A DNA stretch of 64,000 nucleotides from Hyunsoonleella flava (lineage in GTDB: Bacteria > Bacteroidota > Bacteroidia > Flavobacteriales > Flavobacteriaceae). The DNA lies in assembly GCF_004310325.1 (NCBI RefSeq), contig NZ_SIRT01000001.1, positions 310,001-374,000 of the forward strand. Direction: 5' to 3'. Under the pieces are notes generated by a model. It worked only from the letters and a program-made list of their open reading frames with translations, made no database searches and was not told the DNA's origin. Below, in pieces: positions 18,143 to 26,794 of this stretch; the stretch's first letter is position 1; every line of letters starts with the position of its first letter. Both the position numbers and the translations under genes were made by a program.

Positions 18143-18709
18143 ATGGTTACGACGAGTGATATCAGAAACGGATTATGTATTAGATATAACAACGATATAT
18201 ATAAAATTGTAGAATTTTTACATGTAAAACCAGGTAAAGGGCCTGCATTTGTAAGAACAAAACTAAAGAGTGTCACTAATGGCAAAGTTATTGACAACAC
18301 GTTCTCTGCGGGACATAAATTAGATGATGTTCGTGTTGAAACGCATAAATTCCAGTTCTTGTATCACGATGGCGAGTATTACCACTTCATGAATACAGAA
18401 GATTACACGCAAATTCAATTATTGGAGGCTGCACTTGATAATCCTGGATTAATGAAGGAAGGAGAGGTTGTAACCGTTTTAATTAACACTGAGGATAATA
18501 TGCCATTATCTGTAGATTTACCTGCAAGTGTTATTTTAGAAGTTACGCACACCGAACCAGGTGTTAAAGGAAATACCGCAACAAATGCAACTAAACCCGC
18601 AACGGTAGAGACTGGGGCAGAGGTAAACGTTCCTTTATTTATTAATGAAGGTGATAAGATTAAGGTTGAAACCGCAAAGGGCACTTACAAAGAACGCGTA
18701 AAAGAATAA
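18143..18709 (+). CDS. efp: Elongation factor P
   Basis: Relieves ribosome stalling at polyproline. It is 188 residues with three beta-barrel domains. The loop HVKPGKGPAFVRTK carries K32, the residue that is modified in other bacteria; no modification gene is visible in the window. The C-terminal GDKIKVETAKGTYKERV signature is intact. It sits inside the lipid A gene string, five bases before the second lpxD-like gene. Confidence 0.97.
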   Translation: MVTTSDIRNGLCIRYNNDIYKIVEFLHVKPGKGPAFVRTKLKSVTNGKVIDNTFSAGHKLDDVRVETHKFQFLYHDGEYYHFMNTEDYTQIQLLEAALDNPGLMKEGEVVTVLINTEDNMPLSVDLPASVILEVTHTEPGVKGNTATNATKPATVETGAEVNVPLFINEGDKIKVETAKGTYKERVKE

Positions 18710-18714
18710 TTTAG

Positions 18715-19659
18715 TTGAAATTTCCAAAACAAGAATCCTTAAAAAATATAGCGCAACTAATTAATTGTGAATTTGTTGGCGACTCAGATTTTCCGGTTCT
18801 GGGAATGAATGAAATCCATGTTGTTGAACCTGGGGATATTGTTTTTGTAGATCATCCAAAATACTACGATAAAGCATTACAATCTGCTGCAACCATCATT
18901 TTAATCAATAAAAAAGTTGATTGTCCTGAAGGTAAAGCACTGTTGATTAGTGATGATCCGTTTAGGGACTTCAATAAGCTTTCTAATCATTTCAAGCCAT
19001 TTCAAAAGGCAAATACATCTATTTCAGATGCTGCGGAAATTGGAGAAGACACTATTGTACAACCAAATACATTTATCGGACATAATGTAAAAATTGGTAA
19101 AAATTGTATCATACATTCAAACGTAAGTATTTATGATGATACCGTAATTGGTGATAATGTCACAATTCACGCAGGTACAATTTTGGGTGCAAACGCCTTC
19201 TACTATAAAAATAGACCTGAAGGTTTTGATAGATTATTGTCATGTGGGCGCGTGGTAATTGAGGATAATGTTGATATTGGTGCTTCATGCACAATTGATA
19301 AAGGGGTTACAGGAGATACTACCATAAAAAAAGGAACCAAAATTGATAATTTGGTTCAAATTGGTCATGACACCATTATAGGCGAGAAGTGTCTTATAGC
19401 ATCACAAGTTGGTGTTGCTGGTTGCGTTGTAGTGGAAGATGAGGTTACCATTTGGGGGCAAGTAGGCATCACAAGTGGTATTACCATTGGGAAAAAGGCT
19501 GTTATTTCTGCTAAATCTGGAGTAAGTAAATCTTTAGAGGGAGGAAAAGGATATTTTGGAATTCCTGCCGATGATTTTCGCTCCAAATACAAAGAAATTG
19601 CCTCTATTAGAAAAATTCCAGAAATCTTAGAGACTTTAAAAAAACAAGGGAAGAAGTAG
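18715..19659 (+). CDS. LpxD-like acyltransferase paralogue
   Basis: 314 residues from a TTG start (MKFPKQESLKNIAQ) five bases after efp. It has an LpxD-type N-terminal domain (GDIVFVDHPKYYDKALQSA, about 42-60) and hexapeptide repeats (about 100-290). It keeps the first active-site His (VQIGHDTIIG). Where LpxD has a second His in a GHITIG-like turn, this protein reads GITSGITIG. It ends without the C-terminal helices of LpxD. It may acylate a different sugar nucleotide or lipid A position, or be a partner subunit. The function is not known from sequence. Confidence 0.8.
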   Translation: MKFPKQESLKNIAQLINCEFVGDSDFPVLGMNEIHVVEPGDIVFVDHPKYYDKALQSAATIILINKKVDCPEGKALLISDDPFRDFNKLSNHFKPFQKANTSISDAAEIGEDTIVQPNTFIGHNVKIGKNCIIHSNVSIYDDTVIGDNVTIHAGTILGANAFYYKNRPEGFDRLLSCGRVVIEDNVDIGASCTIDKGVTGDTTIKKGTKIDNLVQIGHDTIIGEKCLIASQVGVAGCVVVEDEVTIWGQVGITSGITIGKKAVISAKSGVSKSLEGGKGYFGIPADDFRSKYKEIASIRKIPEILETLKKQGKK

Positions 19660-19682
19660 TTTTCTTTTTGTCGAAAATAAAG

Positions 19683-19690
19683 TACTTTTG
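19683..19690 (+). promoter_or_regulatory. -7 promoter box for sucD
   Basis: TACTTTTG (TAnnTTTG), 34 bases before the sucD ATG. Confidence 0.5.
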
Positions 19691-19724
19691 CTTGACTTAA
19701 AATAAATACGAAAAATTATCACTT

Positions 19725-20597
19725 ATGAGTGTATTAGTAAATAAAAATTCAAAAATAATAGTTCAAGGTTTTACTGGTAGTGAAGGTACATTTCATGCAA
19801 GTCAAATGATTGAGTACGGTACCAATGTTGTAGGTGGAGTTACTCCTGGTAAAGGAGGGCAAACACATTTGGATAAACCTGTTTTTAACACAGTTGAAGA
19901 AGCTGTGAAACAAGTAGGAGCTGATACAACCATTATTTTTGTTCCTCCTGCATTTGCTGCTGATGCTATAATGGAAGCTGCTGACGCAGGAATAAAGGTT
20001 ATTATTACCATCACAGAAGGTATTCCTGTTGCAGATATGATTACTGCTTCAAATTACATAAAAGATAAAGGCTCAAGATTAATTGGCCCTAATTGTCCAG
20101 GTGTCATCACTCCTGGGGAAGCAAAAGTTGGTATCATGCCAGGGTTTGTATTCAAAGAAGGAAAGGTAGGTATTGTATCTAAATCAGGGACGTTAACTTA
20201 CGAAGCTGCAGATCAGGTTGTAAAACAAGGTCTGGGAATTACCACAGCTATTGGGATTGGAGGAGATCCAATAATAGGAACCACAACCAAAGAGGCTGTT
20301 GAGCTTTTGATTAATGATCCAGAGACTGAAGCTGTAGTGATGATTGGAGAAATTGGTGGTCAATTAGAAGCAGATGCTGCTAATTGGTACAAAGAAAGTG
20401 GTAGCAAGAAACCTATTGTCGGTTTTATTGCTGGTGAAACGGCACCTGCGGGACGAACCATGGGACATGCAGGAGCAATTGTTGGGGGAAGCGATGATAC
20501 TGCGCAAGCCAAAAAGAAAATTATGAGGGCATGCGGCATACATGTAGTAGATTCTCCGGCTGAAATTGGTAAAAAAGTTGCCGAAGTATTGGCTTAA
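19725..20597 (+). CDS. sucD: Succinyl-CoA ligase (ADP-forming) alpha subunit
   Basis: TCA-cycle enzyme subunit that carries the phosphohistidine. It is 290 residues. The CoA site is in [14 protein letters not shown], the nucleotide-loop stretch is [15 protein letters not shown], and the phosphorylated His is in [11 protein letters not shown] (about residue 248). The beta subunit gene sucC is not adjacent. It is bounded by its own promoter box and a terminator, so it is monocistronic. Confidence 0.97.
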   Translation: MSVLVNKNSKIIVQGFTGSEGTFHASQMIEYGTNVVGGVTPGKGGQTHLDKPVFNTVEEAVKQVGADTTIIFVPPAFAADAIMEAADAGIKVIITITEGIPVADMITASNYIKDKGSRLIGPNCPGVITPGEAKVGIMPGFVFKEGKVGIVSKSGTLTYEAADQVVKQGLGITTAIGIGGDPIIGTTTKEAVELLINDPETEAVVMIGEIGGQLEADAANWYKESGSKKPIVGFIAGETAPAGRTMGHAGAIVGGSDDTAQAKKKIMRACGIHVVDSPAEIGKKVAEVLA

Positions 20598-20616
20598 GTA
20601 TAAATTAAAACTGCTG

Positions 20617-20647
20617 AAAACCTTACAAATATTGTGAGGTTTTTTTA
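20617..20647 (+). terminator. Intrinsic terminator after sucD
   Basis: AAAACCTTAC (20617-20626) pairs with GTGAGGTTTT (20634-20643) with one G-U pair and a 7-base loop, followed by a T-run to 20647. Confidence 0.8.
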
Positions 20648-20723
20648 TTTGAAGCAACTTCTATTTATTATATTTGAATAACTTGTTTACATAAAATCAA
20701 TTATTATAAACTAACTATAACTA

Positions 20724-21470
20724 ATGAAATTATTAGAAGGAAAAACAGTCATAATTACAGGTGCCAGTCGAGGAATAGGAAGAGGAATAGCAAAAGTTTT
20801 CGCAGAACATGGTGCAAATGTAGCGTTCACTTACAGTTCTTCTGTTGAAGCTGCAAATGAGCTGGAAAAGGAATTGAAGGCTTCAGGTGTAAATGCAAAA
20901 GGATATCAAAGTAATGCTGCAAGTTTTGAGGAGGCTCAAAAACTGGCTGCTGATGTTGTAAACGATTTTGGAAGCATTGATGTATTAATCAATAATGCGG
21001 GCATTACAAAGGATAATCTGCTAATGAGAATTAGCGAGGAGGATTTTGATAAAGTTATTGAAGTAAACCTTAAATCGGTTTTCAATATGACTAAAGCGGT
21101 TCAACGCACAATGCTTAAACAACGTAAAGGCTCAATTATCAATATGAGTTCTGTTGTTGGTGTCAAGGGTAACGCTGGACAGACTAATTATGCAGCTTCA
21201 AAGGCTGGAATTATAGGTTTTTCTAAATCTGTCGCACTAGAATTAGGTTCTAGAAACATACGAAGTAACGTGATAGCTCCTGGTTTTATTGAAACTGAAA
21301 TGACAGCAAAGTTAGATGAAGAAGTTGTAAAAGGATGGAGGGCAGGTATTCCTTTAAAACGCGGTGGTACGCCTGAAGATGTTGCCAATGCATGTGTGTT
21401 TTTAGCTAGCGACATGAGTGCATACGTTACCGGACAAACGCTGAATGTGGATGGAGGAATGCTTACCTAG
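20724..21470 (+). CDS. fabG: 3-oxoacyl-ACP reductase FabG
   Basis: NADPH-dependent reduction of 3-oxoacyl-ACP in fatty-acid elongation. It is 248 residues, a classical SDR. The cofactor motif GASRGIGRG is at about residues 13-21, NNAG at 90-93, and the triad is S142/S143, Y156 and K160 (NYAASKAG). The C-terminus ends TLNVDGGMLT as in true FabG. Twelve bases separate it from the downstream VWA gene. Confidence 0.94.
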   Translation: MKLLEGKTVIITGASRGIGRGIAKVFAEHGANVAFTYSSSVEAANELEKELKASGVNAKGYQSNAASFEEAQKLAADVVNDFGSIDVLINNAGITKDNLLMRISEEDFDKVIEVNLKSVFNMTKAVQRTMLKQRKGSIINMSSVVGVKGNAGQTNYAASKAGIIGFSKSVALELGSRNIRSNVIAPGFIETEMTAKLDEEVVKGWRAGIPLKRGGTPEDVANACVFLASDMSAYVTGQTLNVDGGMLT

Positions 21471-21482
21471 GGTTTTTATTTA

Positions 21483-23513
21483 ATGCAAACAGAAACTGTT
21501 TTATACATAATACTATCTGGAATTATAGCGCTACTTGTAGCGCTTTTTCAGTACAAGTATAAAACGAAACATCGACGAACACTATCCATTGCATTTTCTT
21601 TTTTAAGGTTTTTATCTGTTTTTGCAATGTTATTACTATTGGTGAACCCCAAGTTTGATCAAATCAAGGTCTTTACCGAAAAACCAAATCTTATTGTTGC
21701 TGTTGACAATTCCAACTCAATTAAACATTTAAGTCAAGTTGAAAATGTCAATAAAACTCTCGAGTCAATTAAGAATAATGTTGAGCTTACTAAAAAATTT
21801 GATATTGAGTACTTCAGATTTAATGAGGATATTGAAAACTCTACAATTTTAGATTTTGAATCTAGGGGAACAGATATCGATAAAGCGTTAAATCAGATTT
21901 CTGATATTTACAAAAATGATATTGCGCCAGTTGTTTTAATTTCAGATGGAAATCAAACATTTGGTAATGATTATGCGGTTTCTAATACATATTCTCAACC
22001 TGTTTACCCCATAATTTTAGGAGATACGATAACATATACCGATCTACAAGTAAAACAACTTAATGTTAATAAATACGCGTTTTTAAAAAACAGGTTCCCC
22101 GTTGAAGCTATTTTATTATATCAAGGTAATGTAGATGTTACTTCGAGGTTAACCGTAATTGCAAATGGTAAAAGTGTATTTAATAAAACTATAAATTTTT
22201 CAAAGGAAAATAATTCTGAGATAATCCAGTTTACGTTGCCAGCTAATAAGGTCGGTGTTAGAAGTTATACTGCAAGATTAGAACCGATTCAAACAGAGAA
22301 AAACACCATAAATAATTCAAAGAAGTTTGCTGTTGAAGCGATTGATCAGAAAACAAAAATTGCTTTGGTAAGCGATATGATCCATCCAGATATTGGAGCC
22401 CTTAAAAAAAGTATAGAAAGTAATGAGCAGCGTTCTGTTTCAATTTTAAACCCATATGAAATTTTAAATCAAATAAATGATTTTCAATTAATTATACTTT
22501 ATCAGCCTAACAATAAATTTAAAAGGTTATATCAAAATTTAGAAAAAGAATCGGTAAACACATTTACTATAATTGGAACTAAAACCGCATTAGGTTTTTT
22601 AAATAATACAGTTGAAGTTTTTAGTCAAGAGTCCACAGGACAAACAGAAGATTTTCAACCTAAGGTCAATCTAAACTTTTCACCGTTTTTAGTGGAAGAC
22701 ATTAGCTTTGAAACTTTTCCGCCTTTGTTAGGACCATTTGGTGCTTCTAAATTTTCTGTGCCCTATGAAACTTTGCTAGAAAAAACAGTTTTGGGGATTG
22801 ATAAAAATGAGCCGTTGTTGGCAACATTAGAACATAATTCTAGAAGAGAAGCAGTCTTATTTGGAGAGAATATTTGGAGATGGCGTGCCCAGAGTTTTAT
22901 GAACGAAAAATCTTTTTCAGACTTTGATAACTTCATGGGGAAACTGGTGCAGTATTTAGCTTCAAATAAAAGAAAATCGAGGCTAACGGTTGAGTATGAA
23001 TCGTTTTATACAGGTAGCTCTAATATTATTTTGAAAGCCCAAATTTTTGATAAAAACTACGAATTTGATGCACGTCAATCTTTAGACCTTATTCTTGAAA
23101 ATATAGTTTCAAAAGAAAAACAAGTACTTCCTTTTGTACTCAAAAACAATAACTATCAAGTTGATTTGAGCGGATTAAACCCTTCCAAATATAATTTCAC
23201 AGTACGTTCAAAAGGAGAAAATATTTCAAAATCGGGTAGTTTTGAAGTATTGGAATACAACATTGAGCAACAATTTTTAAATGCGGATGTAACTAAACTA
23301 CAACAACTGGCTACTAATACAAATGGTAAGGCTTACTTTTCAAATGCTGTTGATGCTTTAATTTCAGATTTATTATCTAATGAAAGCTATAAAACAATTC
23401 AAAAAAGCAATAAAAATACCATACCTTTGATAGACTGGAAATTTCTGCTTGGGATCATACTTTTATCACTTTCAGCAGAGTGGTTTTTAAGAAAATATAA
23501 CGGATTAATTTAA
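21483..23513 (+). CDS. Membrane-anchored VWA-like protein
   Basis: 676 residues with two N-terminal hydrophobic segments (about 5-24 and 36-58) and one near the C-terminus (about 648-666). The soluble part begins with a von Willebrand A-like domain whose metal site reads IVAVDNSNSI (DxSxS pattern, about 78-87) and later PVVLISDGNQTFGN. It resembles Bacteroidota BatA/B-type or gliding-associated VWA proteins with a long extracytoplasmic part. It probably forms an operon with fabG and the following prohibitin. The role is unknown. Confidence 0.75.
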   Translation: MQTETVLYIILSGIIALLVALFQYKYKTKHRRTLSIAFSFLRFLSVFAMLLLLVNPKFDQIKVFTEKPNLIVAVDNSNSIKHLSQVENVNKTLESIKNNVELTKKFDIEYFRFNEDIENSTILDFESRGTDIDKALNQISDIYKNDIAPVVLISDGNQTFGNDYAVSNTYSQPVYPIILGDTITYTDLQVKQLNVNKYAFLKNRFPVEAILLYQGNVDVTSRLTVIANGKSVFNKTINFSKENNSEIIQFTLPANKVGVRSYTARLEPIQTEKNTINNSKKFAVEAIDQKTKIALVSDMIHPDIGALKKSIESNEQRSVSILNPYEILNQINDFQLIILYQPNNKFKRLYQNLEKESVNTFTIIGTKTALGFLNNTVEVFSQESTGQTEDFQPKVNLNFSPFLVEDISFETFPPLLGPFGASKFSVPYETLLEKTVLGIDKNEPLLATLEHNSRREAVLFGENIWRWRAQSFMNEKSFSDFDNFMGKLVQYLASNKRKSRLTVEYESFYTGSSNIILKAQIFDKNYEFDARQSLDLILENIVSKEKQVLPFVLKNNNYQVDLSGLNPSKYNFTVRSKGENISKSGSFEVLEYNIEQQFLNADVTKLQQLATNTNGKAYFSNAVDALISDLLSNESYKTIQKSNKNTIPLIDWKFLLGIILLSLSAEWFLRKYNGLI

Positions 23514-23523
23514 ATACATAACT

Positions 23524-24339
23524 ATGGAAAGATTACCAAAAATTGCATTCCCAATAATAGTGGTGGCAATTATATTATTTGTTTTACTTGCTAAATCTGC
23601 AGTAACGATTGGCTCTGGTGAAGCAGGTGTTTTATACAAAACATTTGGTGGCGGTGTTGTTACAGATGAAGCCCCAATGGGAGAGGGATTTCATATCGTT
23701 GCACCTTGGAATAAGGTATACATTTACGAAGTGCGTCAGCAGGAATTATTTGAGAAGATGAGAGTATTATCATCAAATGGTTTGGAAATTCAAATTGATG
23801 GTTCTGCATGGTACCAGCCTGTTTATAAAGACTTAGGGAAATTGCACCAAACTTTAGGTGAGAATTATTTGCAACGGGTAATACAACCTGCAATTAGAAG
23901 TGCAGCTAGGAGTGTGGTTGGTCGTTATACGCCAGAACAATTGTATTCTACAAAGAGAGATGCGATTCAAGATGAGATTTTCGCCGAAACAAAAAAGATT
24001 TTGGATAAGCAATATGTGCAACTAAATGAGGTTTTAGTACGTGATGTAACTTTACCAAATACAATTAAGGAAGCTATTGAACGTAAATTACGTCAAGAAC
24101 AAGAGTCTTTGGAATATGAGTTTAGACTAGTTACTGCCGAAAAAGAAGCGCAAAAACAAATTATTGAAGCTGAAGGTAAGGCTAAGTCCAATAAAATTTT
24201 AAGTGCATCGCTAACAGATAAAATATTACAAGATAAAGGTATTGAGGCTACAATGAAACTATCAGAATCTCCAAATAGTAAAGTAATCGTAATTGGTTCT
24301 GGAGACAGTGGTTTACCTATTATCTTAGGAAATCAGTAA
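23524..24339 (+). CDS. Prohibitin-family SPFH/Band 7 membrane protein
   Basis: 271 residues. One N-terminal membrane helix (about 7-25) is followed by a Band 7 domain (GSGEAGVLYKTFGGGV, then NGLEIQIDGSAWYQP and RSAARSVVGRYTPEQLYSTKR). A charged coiled coil (about 180-230, EAQKQIIEAEGKAKSNKIL) follows. Such proteins form ring assemblies in the membrane and often bind the FtsH protease. It is ten bases downstream of the VWA gene. Confidence 0.9.
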   Translation: MERLPKIAFPIIVVAIILFVLLAKSAVTIGSGEAGVLYKTFGGGVVTDEAPMGEGFHIVAPWNKVYIYEVRQQELFEKMRVLSSNGLEIQIDGSAWYQPVYKDLGKLHQTLGENYLQRVIQPAIRSAARSVVGRYTPEQLYSTKRDAIQDEIFAETKKILDKQYVQLNEVLVRDVTLPNTIKEAIERKLRQEQESLEYEFRLVTAEKEAQKQIIEAEGKAKSNKILSASLTDKILQDKGIEATMKLSESPNSKVIVIGSGDSGLPIILGNQ

Positions 24340-24439
24340 CCCAATAATTTTAGGATTTAAAGACTAATCTTGAATTTTAAGCAAGAATACCTTGCTATTA
24401 TTGATGAAACCTAAATTGTTTCAAAATTTAAACAGATAA

Positions 24440-24472
24440 TTTGGAGTTTTAATTAGAATTTTTTGATATTTG
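24440..24472 (+). promoter_or_regulatory. Promoter of the his operon
   Basis: A -33 TTTG (24440-24443) is followed after 21 bases by GATATTTG (24465-24472), one mismatch from TAnnTTTG. Transcription would start around 24479, just before the leader peptide ATG. Confidence 0.6.
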
Positions 24473-24487
24473 TATCAAATAAAAGAC

Positions 24488-24541
24488 ATGACTTTTACTC
24501 AAACACATCATCATTTTTACATTTGCTCTCAAGCGAAGTAA
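24488..24541 (+). CDS. hisL: His operon leader peptide with three consecutive His codons
   Basis: A 17-residue ORF, MTFTQTHHHFYICSQAK, lies just after the predicted transcription start and 110 bases before hisG. The three CAT codons are at 24506-24514. Its position, its His run, and the mutually exclusive hairpins that follow it fit a ribosome-stalling leader for histidine attenuation. The enteric hisL has seven His in a row; this one has three. Confidence 0.85.
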   Translation: MTFTQTHHHFYICSQAK

Positions 24542-24603
24542 AGATGTATTGAGTAAAATCAACATATATTTAAACCCGTTTGAGACTTTCAAGCGGGTTT
24601 TTT
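24493..24603 (+). promoter_or_regulatory. Histidine attenuator (alternative RNA pairings)
   Basis: Four segments can be paired by eye. TTTTACTCAA (24493-24502) is a perfect complement of TTGAGTAAAA (24549-24558). TCTCAAGCG (24527-24535) complements CGTTTGAGA (24577-24585) with one G-U, which would be the antiterminator. The terminator itself uses 24572-24583 with 24589-24600. A ribosome stalled at the His codons frees 24527-24535 to block the terminator; one that reaches the stop at 24539 covers that segment and lets the terminator form. The pairing model is inferred from complementarity only. Confidence 0.8.
24572..24603 (+). terminator. Terminator arm of the his attenuator
   Basis: AAACCCGTTTGA pairs with TCAAGCGGGTTT (12 bp, one G-U) around a GACTT loop, ending in six T. 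It lies 49 bases before hisG. Confidence 0.85.
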
Positions 24604-24651
24604 AATTGAAATAAAAACGCTTAATAGTTTCAAACTCATAAAAAAGATAAC

Positions 24652-25509
24652 ATGAGTAAATTAAGAATTGCAGTACAGAAATCAGGCAGATTGAATGAAG
24701 ATTCAATGCGGTTGTTAAAAGATATTGGTATTTCTATTGATAACGGAAAAGACCAACTAAAAGCTTCGGCTAAAGGTTTTCCGGTTGAAGTGTTCTACCT
24801 GAGAAATGGAGATATTCCTCAATATTTAAAGGATGGCGTTGTGGATGCGGCCATTATCGGAGAGAATGTATTAATCGAAAAAGGAGAGGGTATTGGTGTT
24901 GTTGAAAAACTAGGCTTTTCTTCCTGCCGCGTGTGTATTGCTGTACCAAAAGCTTATAACTATAATAGTATAAAGGATCTCGAAGGGAAGCGTATTGCCA
25001 CTTCCTATCCAAATACAGTTAAAACGTACTTAGATGAAAATGGGGTGAATGCTAATTTGCATATAATAAACGGTTCAGTTGAAATAGCGCCAAACATAGG
25101 TTTAGCAGATGCCATTTGCGACATTGTTTCCAGCGGAAGCACCTTATTTAAAAACAATTTAAAAGAGGTGGATACCATTTTAAAATCTGAAGCAGTTTTG
25201 GCGGTGTCTCCAAAGTTAAATGAAGAAAGGAAGGCTATTTTAGAAATCATCCAATTTAGAATTCAGTCCGTTTTAAAAGGGAGACAGTCAAAATACGTGT
25301 TGTTAAATGCACCAAATGATAAGGTACAGGATATCATAGATATTTTACCAGGGATGAAAAGCCCAACAGTATTGCCATTGGCAGAAAAAGGGTGGAGTTC
25401 GATACATTCGGTAATAAGTAAAAATGAATTTTGGAGCGTAATTGATGAATTAAAGGCTAATGGTGCTCAAGGTATTTTAGTTTGTCCAATCGAAAAAATG
25501 GTACTGTAA
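24652..25509 (+). CDS. hisG: ATP phosphoribosyltransferase (long form)
   Basis: First, feedback-regulated step of histidine synthesis: joins PRPP and ATP. It is 285 residues, the long HisG form with its own C-terminal regulatory domain (about 210-285), so no hisZ is expected and none is seen. Family stretches are LRIAVQKSGRLNEDSMRLL, RIATSYPNTVKTYLDENG and the PRPP-site DAICDIVSSGSTLFKNNL. First structural gene after the attenuator; one base separates it from hisD. Confidence 0.96.
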   Translation: MSKLRIAVQKSGRLNEDSMRLLKDIGISIDNGKDQLKASAKGFPVEVFYLRNGDIPQYLKDGVVDAAIIGENVLIEKGEGIGVVEKLGFSSCRVCIAVPKAYNYNSIKDLEGKRIATSYPNTVKTYLDENGVNANLHIINGSVEIAPNIGLADAICDIVSSGSTLFKNNLKEVDTILKSEAVLAVSPKLNEERKAILEIIQFRIQSVLKGRQSKYVLLNAPNDKVQDIIDILPGMKSPTVLPLAEKGWSSIHSVISKNEFWSVIDELKANGAQGILVCPIEKMVL

Positions 25510-25510
25510 T

Positions 25511-26794
25511 ATGCAAATTGTAATAAATCCAAATAGAAGTGAATGGAATGATATTTTAATGCGTCCTACACAAACTGTGGATGATATTGAAGGTACGGTG
25601 AACGGTATTTTTGAGGATGTATCCCAAAATGGCGATGCTGCAATTGCTAAGTACACCAATAAATTTGATGGCGTTGCGTTGGAGTCAAACATCGCGACAA
25701 TAAATGAGATTGAAGAATCTTTACAACTAGTACCGGAAAAACTTAAAAATGCAATAAAACAAGCAAAAGCTAATATTGAAGCGTTTCACAAAGCACAAAA
25801 AACATCAAAAGTATCTGTAGAAACCACTGGCGGTGTGGATTGCTGGCAAGAGAAACGGCCAATACAGAAGGTTGGACTATACATTCCTGGAGGAACAGCG
25901 CCTTTATTCTCAACAGTGCTGATGTTAGCGGTTCCAGCTCAAATCGCGGGTTGTAGCGACATTGTGTTGTGTTCCCCACCAAATAAGGAAGGAAAGTTGG
26001 CACCTGAGATTTTGTTTGCAGCACAGTTGTGTGGTGTAACTAAGATTATAAAAGTAGGAGGGATACAAGCTATTGCAGGATTAACTTTTGGAACAAAGAG
26101 CATCCCAAAAGTCTATAAAATTTTCGGTCCAGGAAATCAATATGTAACGGTTGCAAAACAAATTGCTACTAAATACGGCGTCGCTATAGATATGCCTGCT
26201 GGCCCAAGCGAGCTATTGGTTATGGCAGATGATACTGCTAATGCTGCGTATGTGGCTTCAGATTTATTAAGTCAAGCAGAACATGGTACCGATAGTCAGG
26301 TAATTCTGGTGTCAACCTCAAAACGTTTAATCTATGACGTTTATAAAGAAGTAGAAAAACAATTAGAAGTGTTACCGCGTAAAGCTATTGCAGAAAAGGC
26401 GATAGCGAATTCAAAATTAATTTATGTTGAAGATGATGCTACAGCGTTAGAAATGATTGATGAATATGGGCCAGAGCATTATATTATTTGCTGTAAAAAC
26501 GAAGACCTATATGTTGATAACATCAACAATGCAGGCTCAGTTTTTATTGGCGATTACACGCCTGAAAGCGCAGGAGATTACGCTTCTGGAACTAATCATA
26601 CCTTACCAACTAACGGATTTTCTAAAGCCTATTCTGGTGTGAATTTGGATAGTTTTATGAAGCAAATGACGTTTCAAAAAATATCTAAAGAAGGACTTTT
26701 AAATATTGGAGAAACCATCGAGCTTATGGCGGAAGCAGAGGGCTTACAAGCACACAAAAATGCAGTAAGTATTAGATTAAAGGATTTAAAGTAA
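25511..26794 (+). CDS. hisD: Histidinol dehydrogenase
   Basis: Last two oxidations of the pathway, histidinol to histidine, with zinc and NAD. It is 427 residues. Signatures include GGVDCWQEKRPIQKVGLYIP, AGPSELLVMADDTANA, SQAEHGTDSQ (zinc and catalytic region) and SAGDYASGTNHTLPTNG. The stop overlaps the hisC ATG by one base. Confidence 0.97.
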   Translation: MQIVINPNRSEWNDILMRPTQTVDDIEGTVNGIFEDVSQNGDAAIAKYTNKFDGVALESNIATINEIEESLQLVPEKLKNAIKQAKANIEAFHKAQKTSKVSVETTGGVDCWQEKRPIQKVGLYIPGGTAPLFSTVLMLAVPAQIAGCSDIVLCSPPNKEGKLAPEILFAAQLCGVTKIIKVGGIQAIAGLTFGTKSIPKVYKIFGPGNQYVTVAKQIATKYGVAIDMPAGPSELLVMADDTANAAYVASDLLSQAEHGTDSQVILVSTSKRLIYDVYKEVEKQLEVLPRKAIAEKAIANSKLIYVEDDATALEMIDEYGPEHYIICCKNEDLYVDNINNAGSVFIGDYTPESAGDYASGTNHTLPTNGFSKAYSGVNLDSFMKQMTFQKISKEGLLNIGETIELMAEAEGLQAHKNAVSIRLKDLK

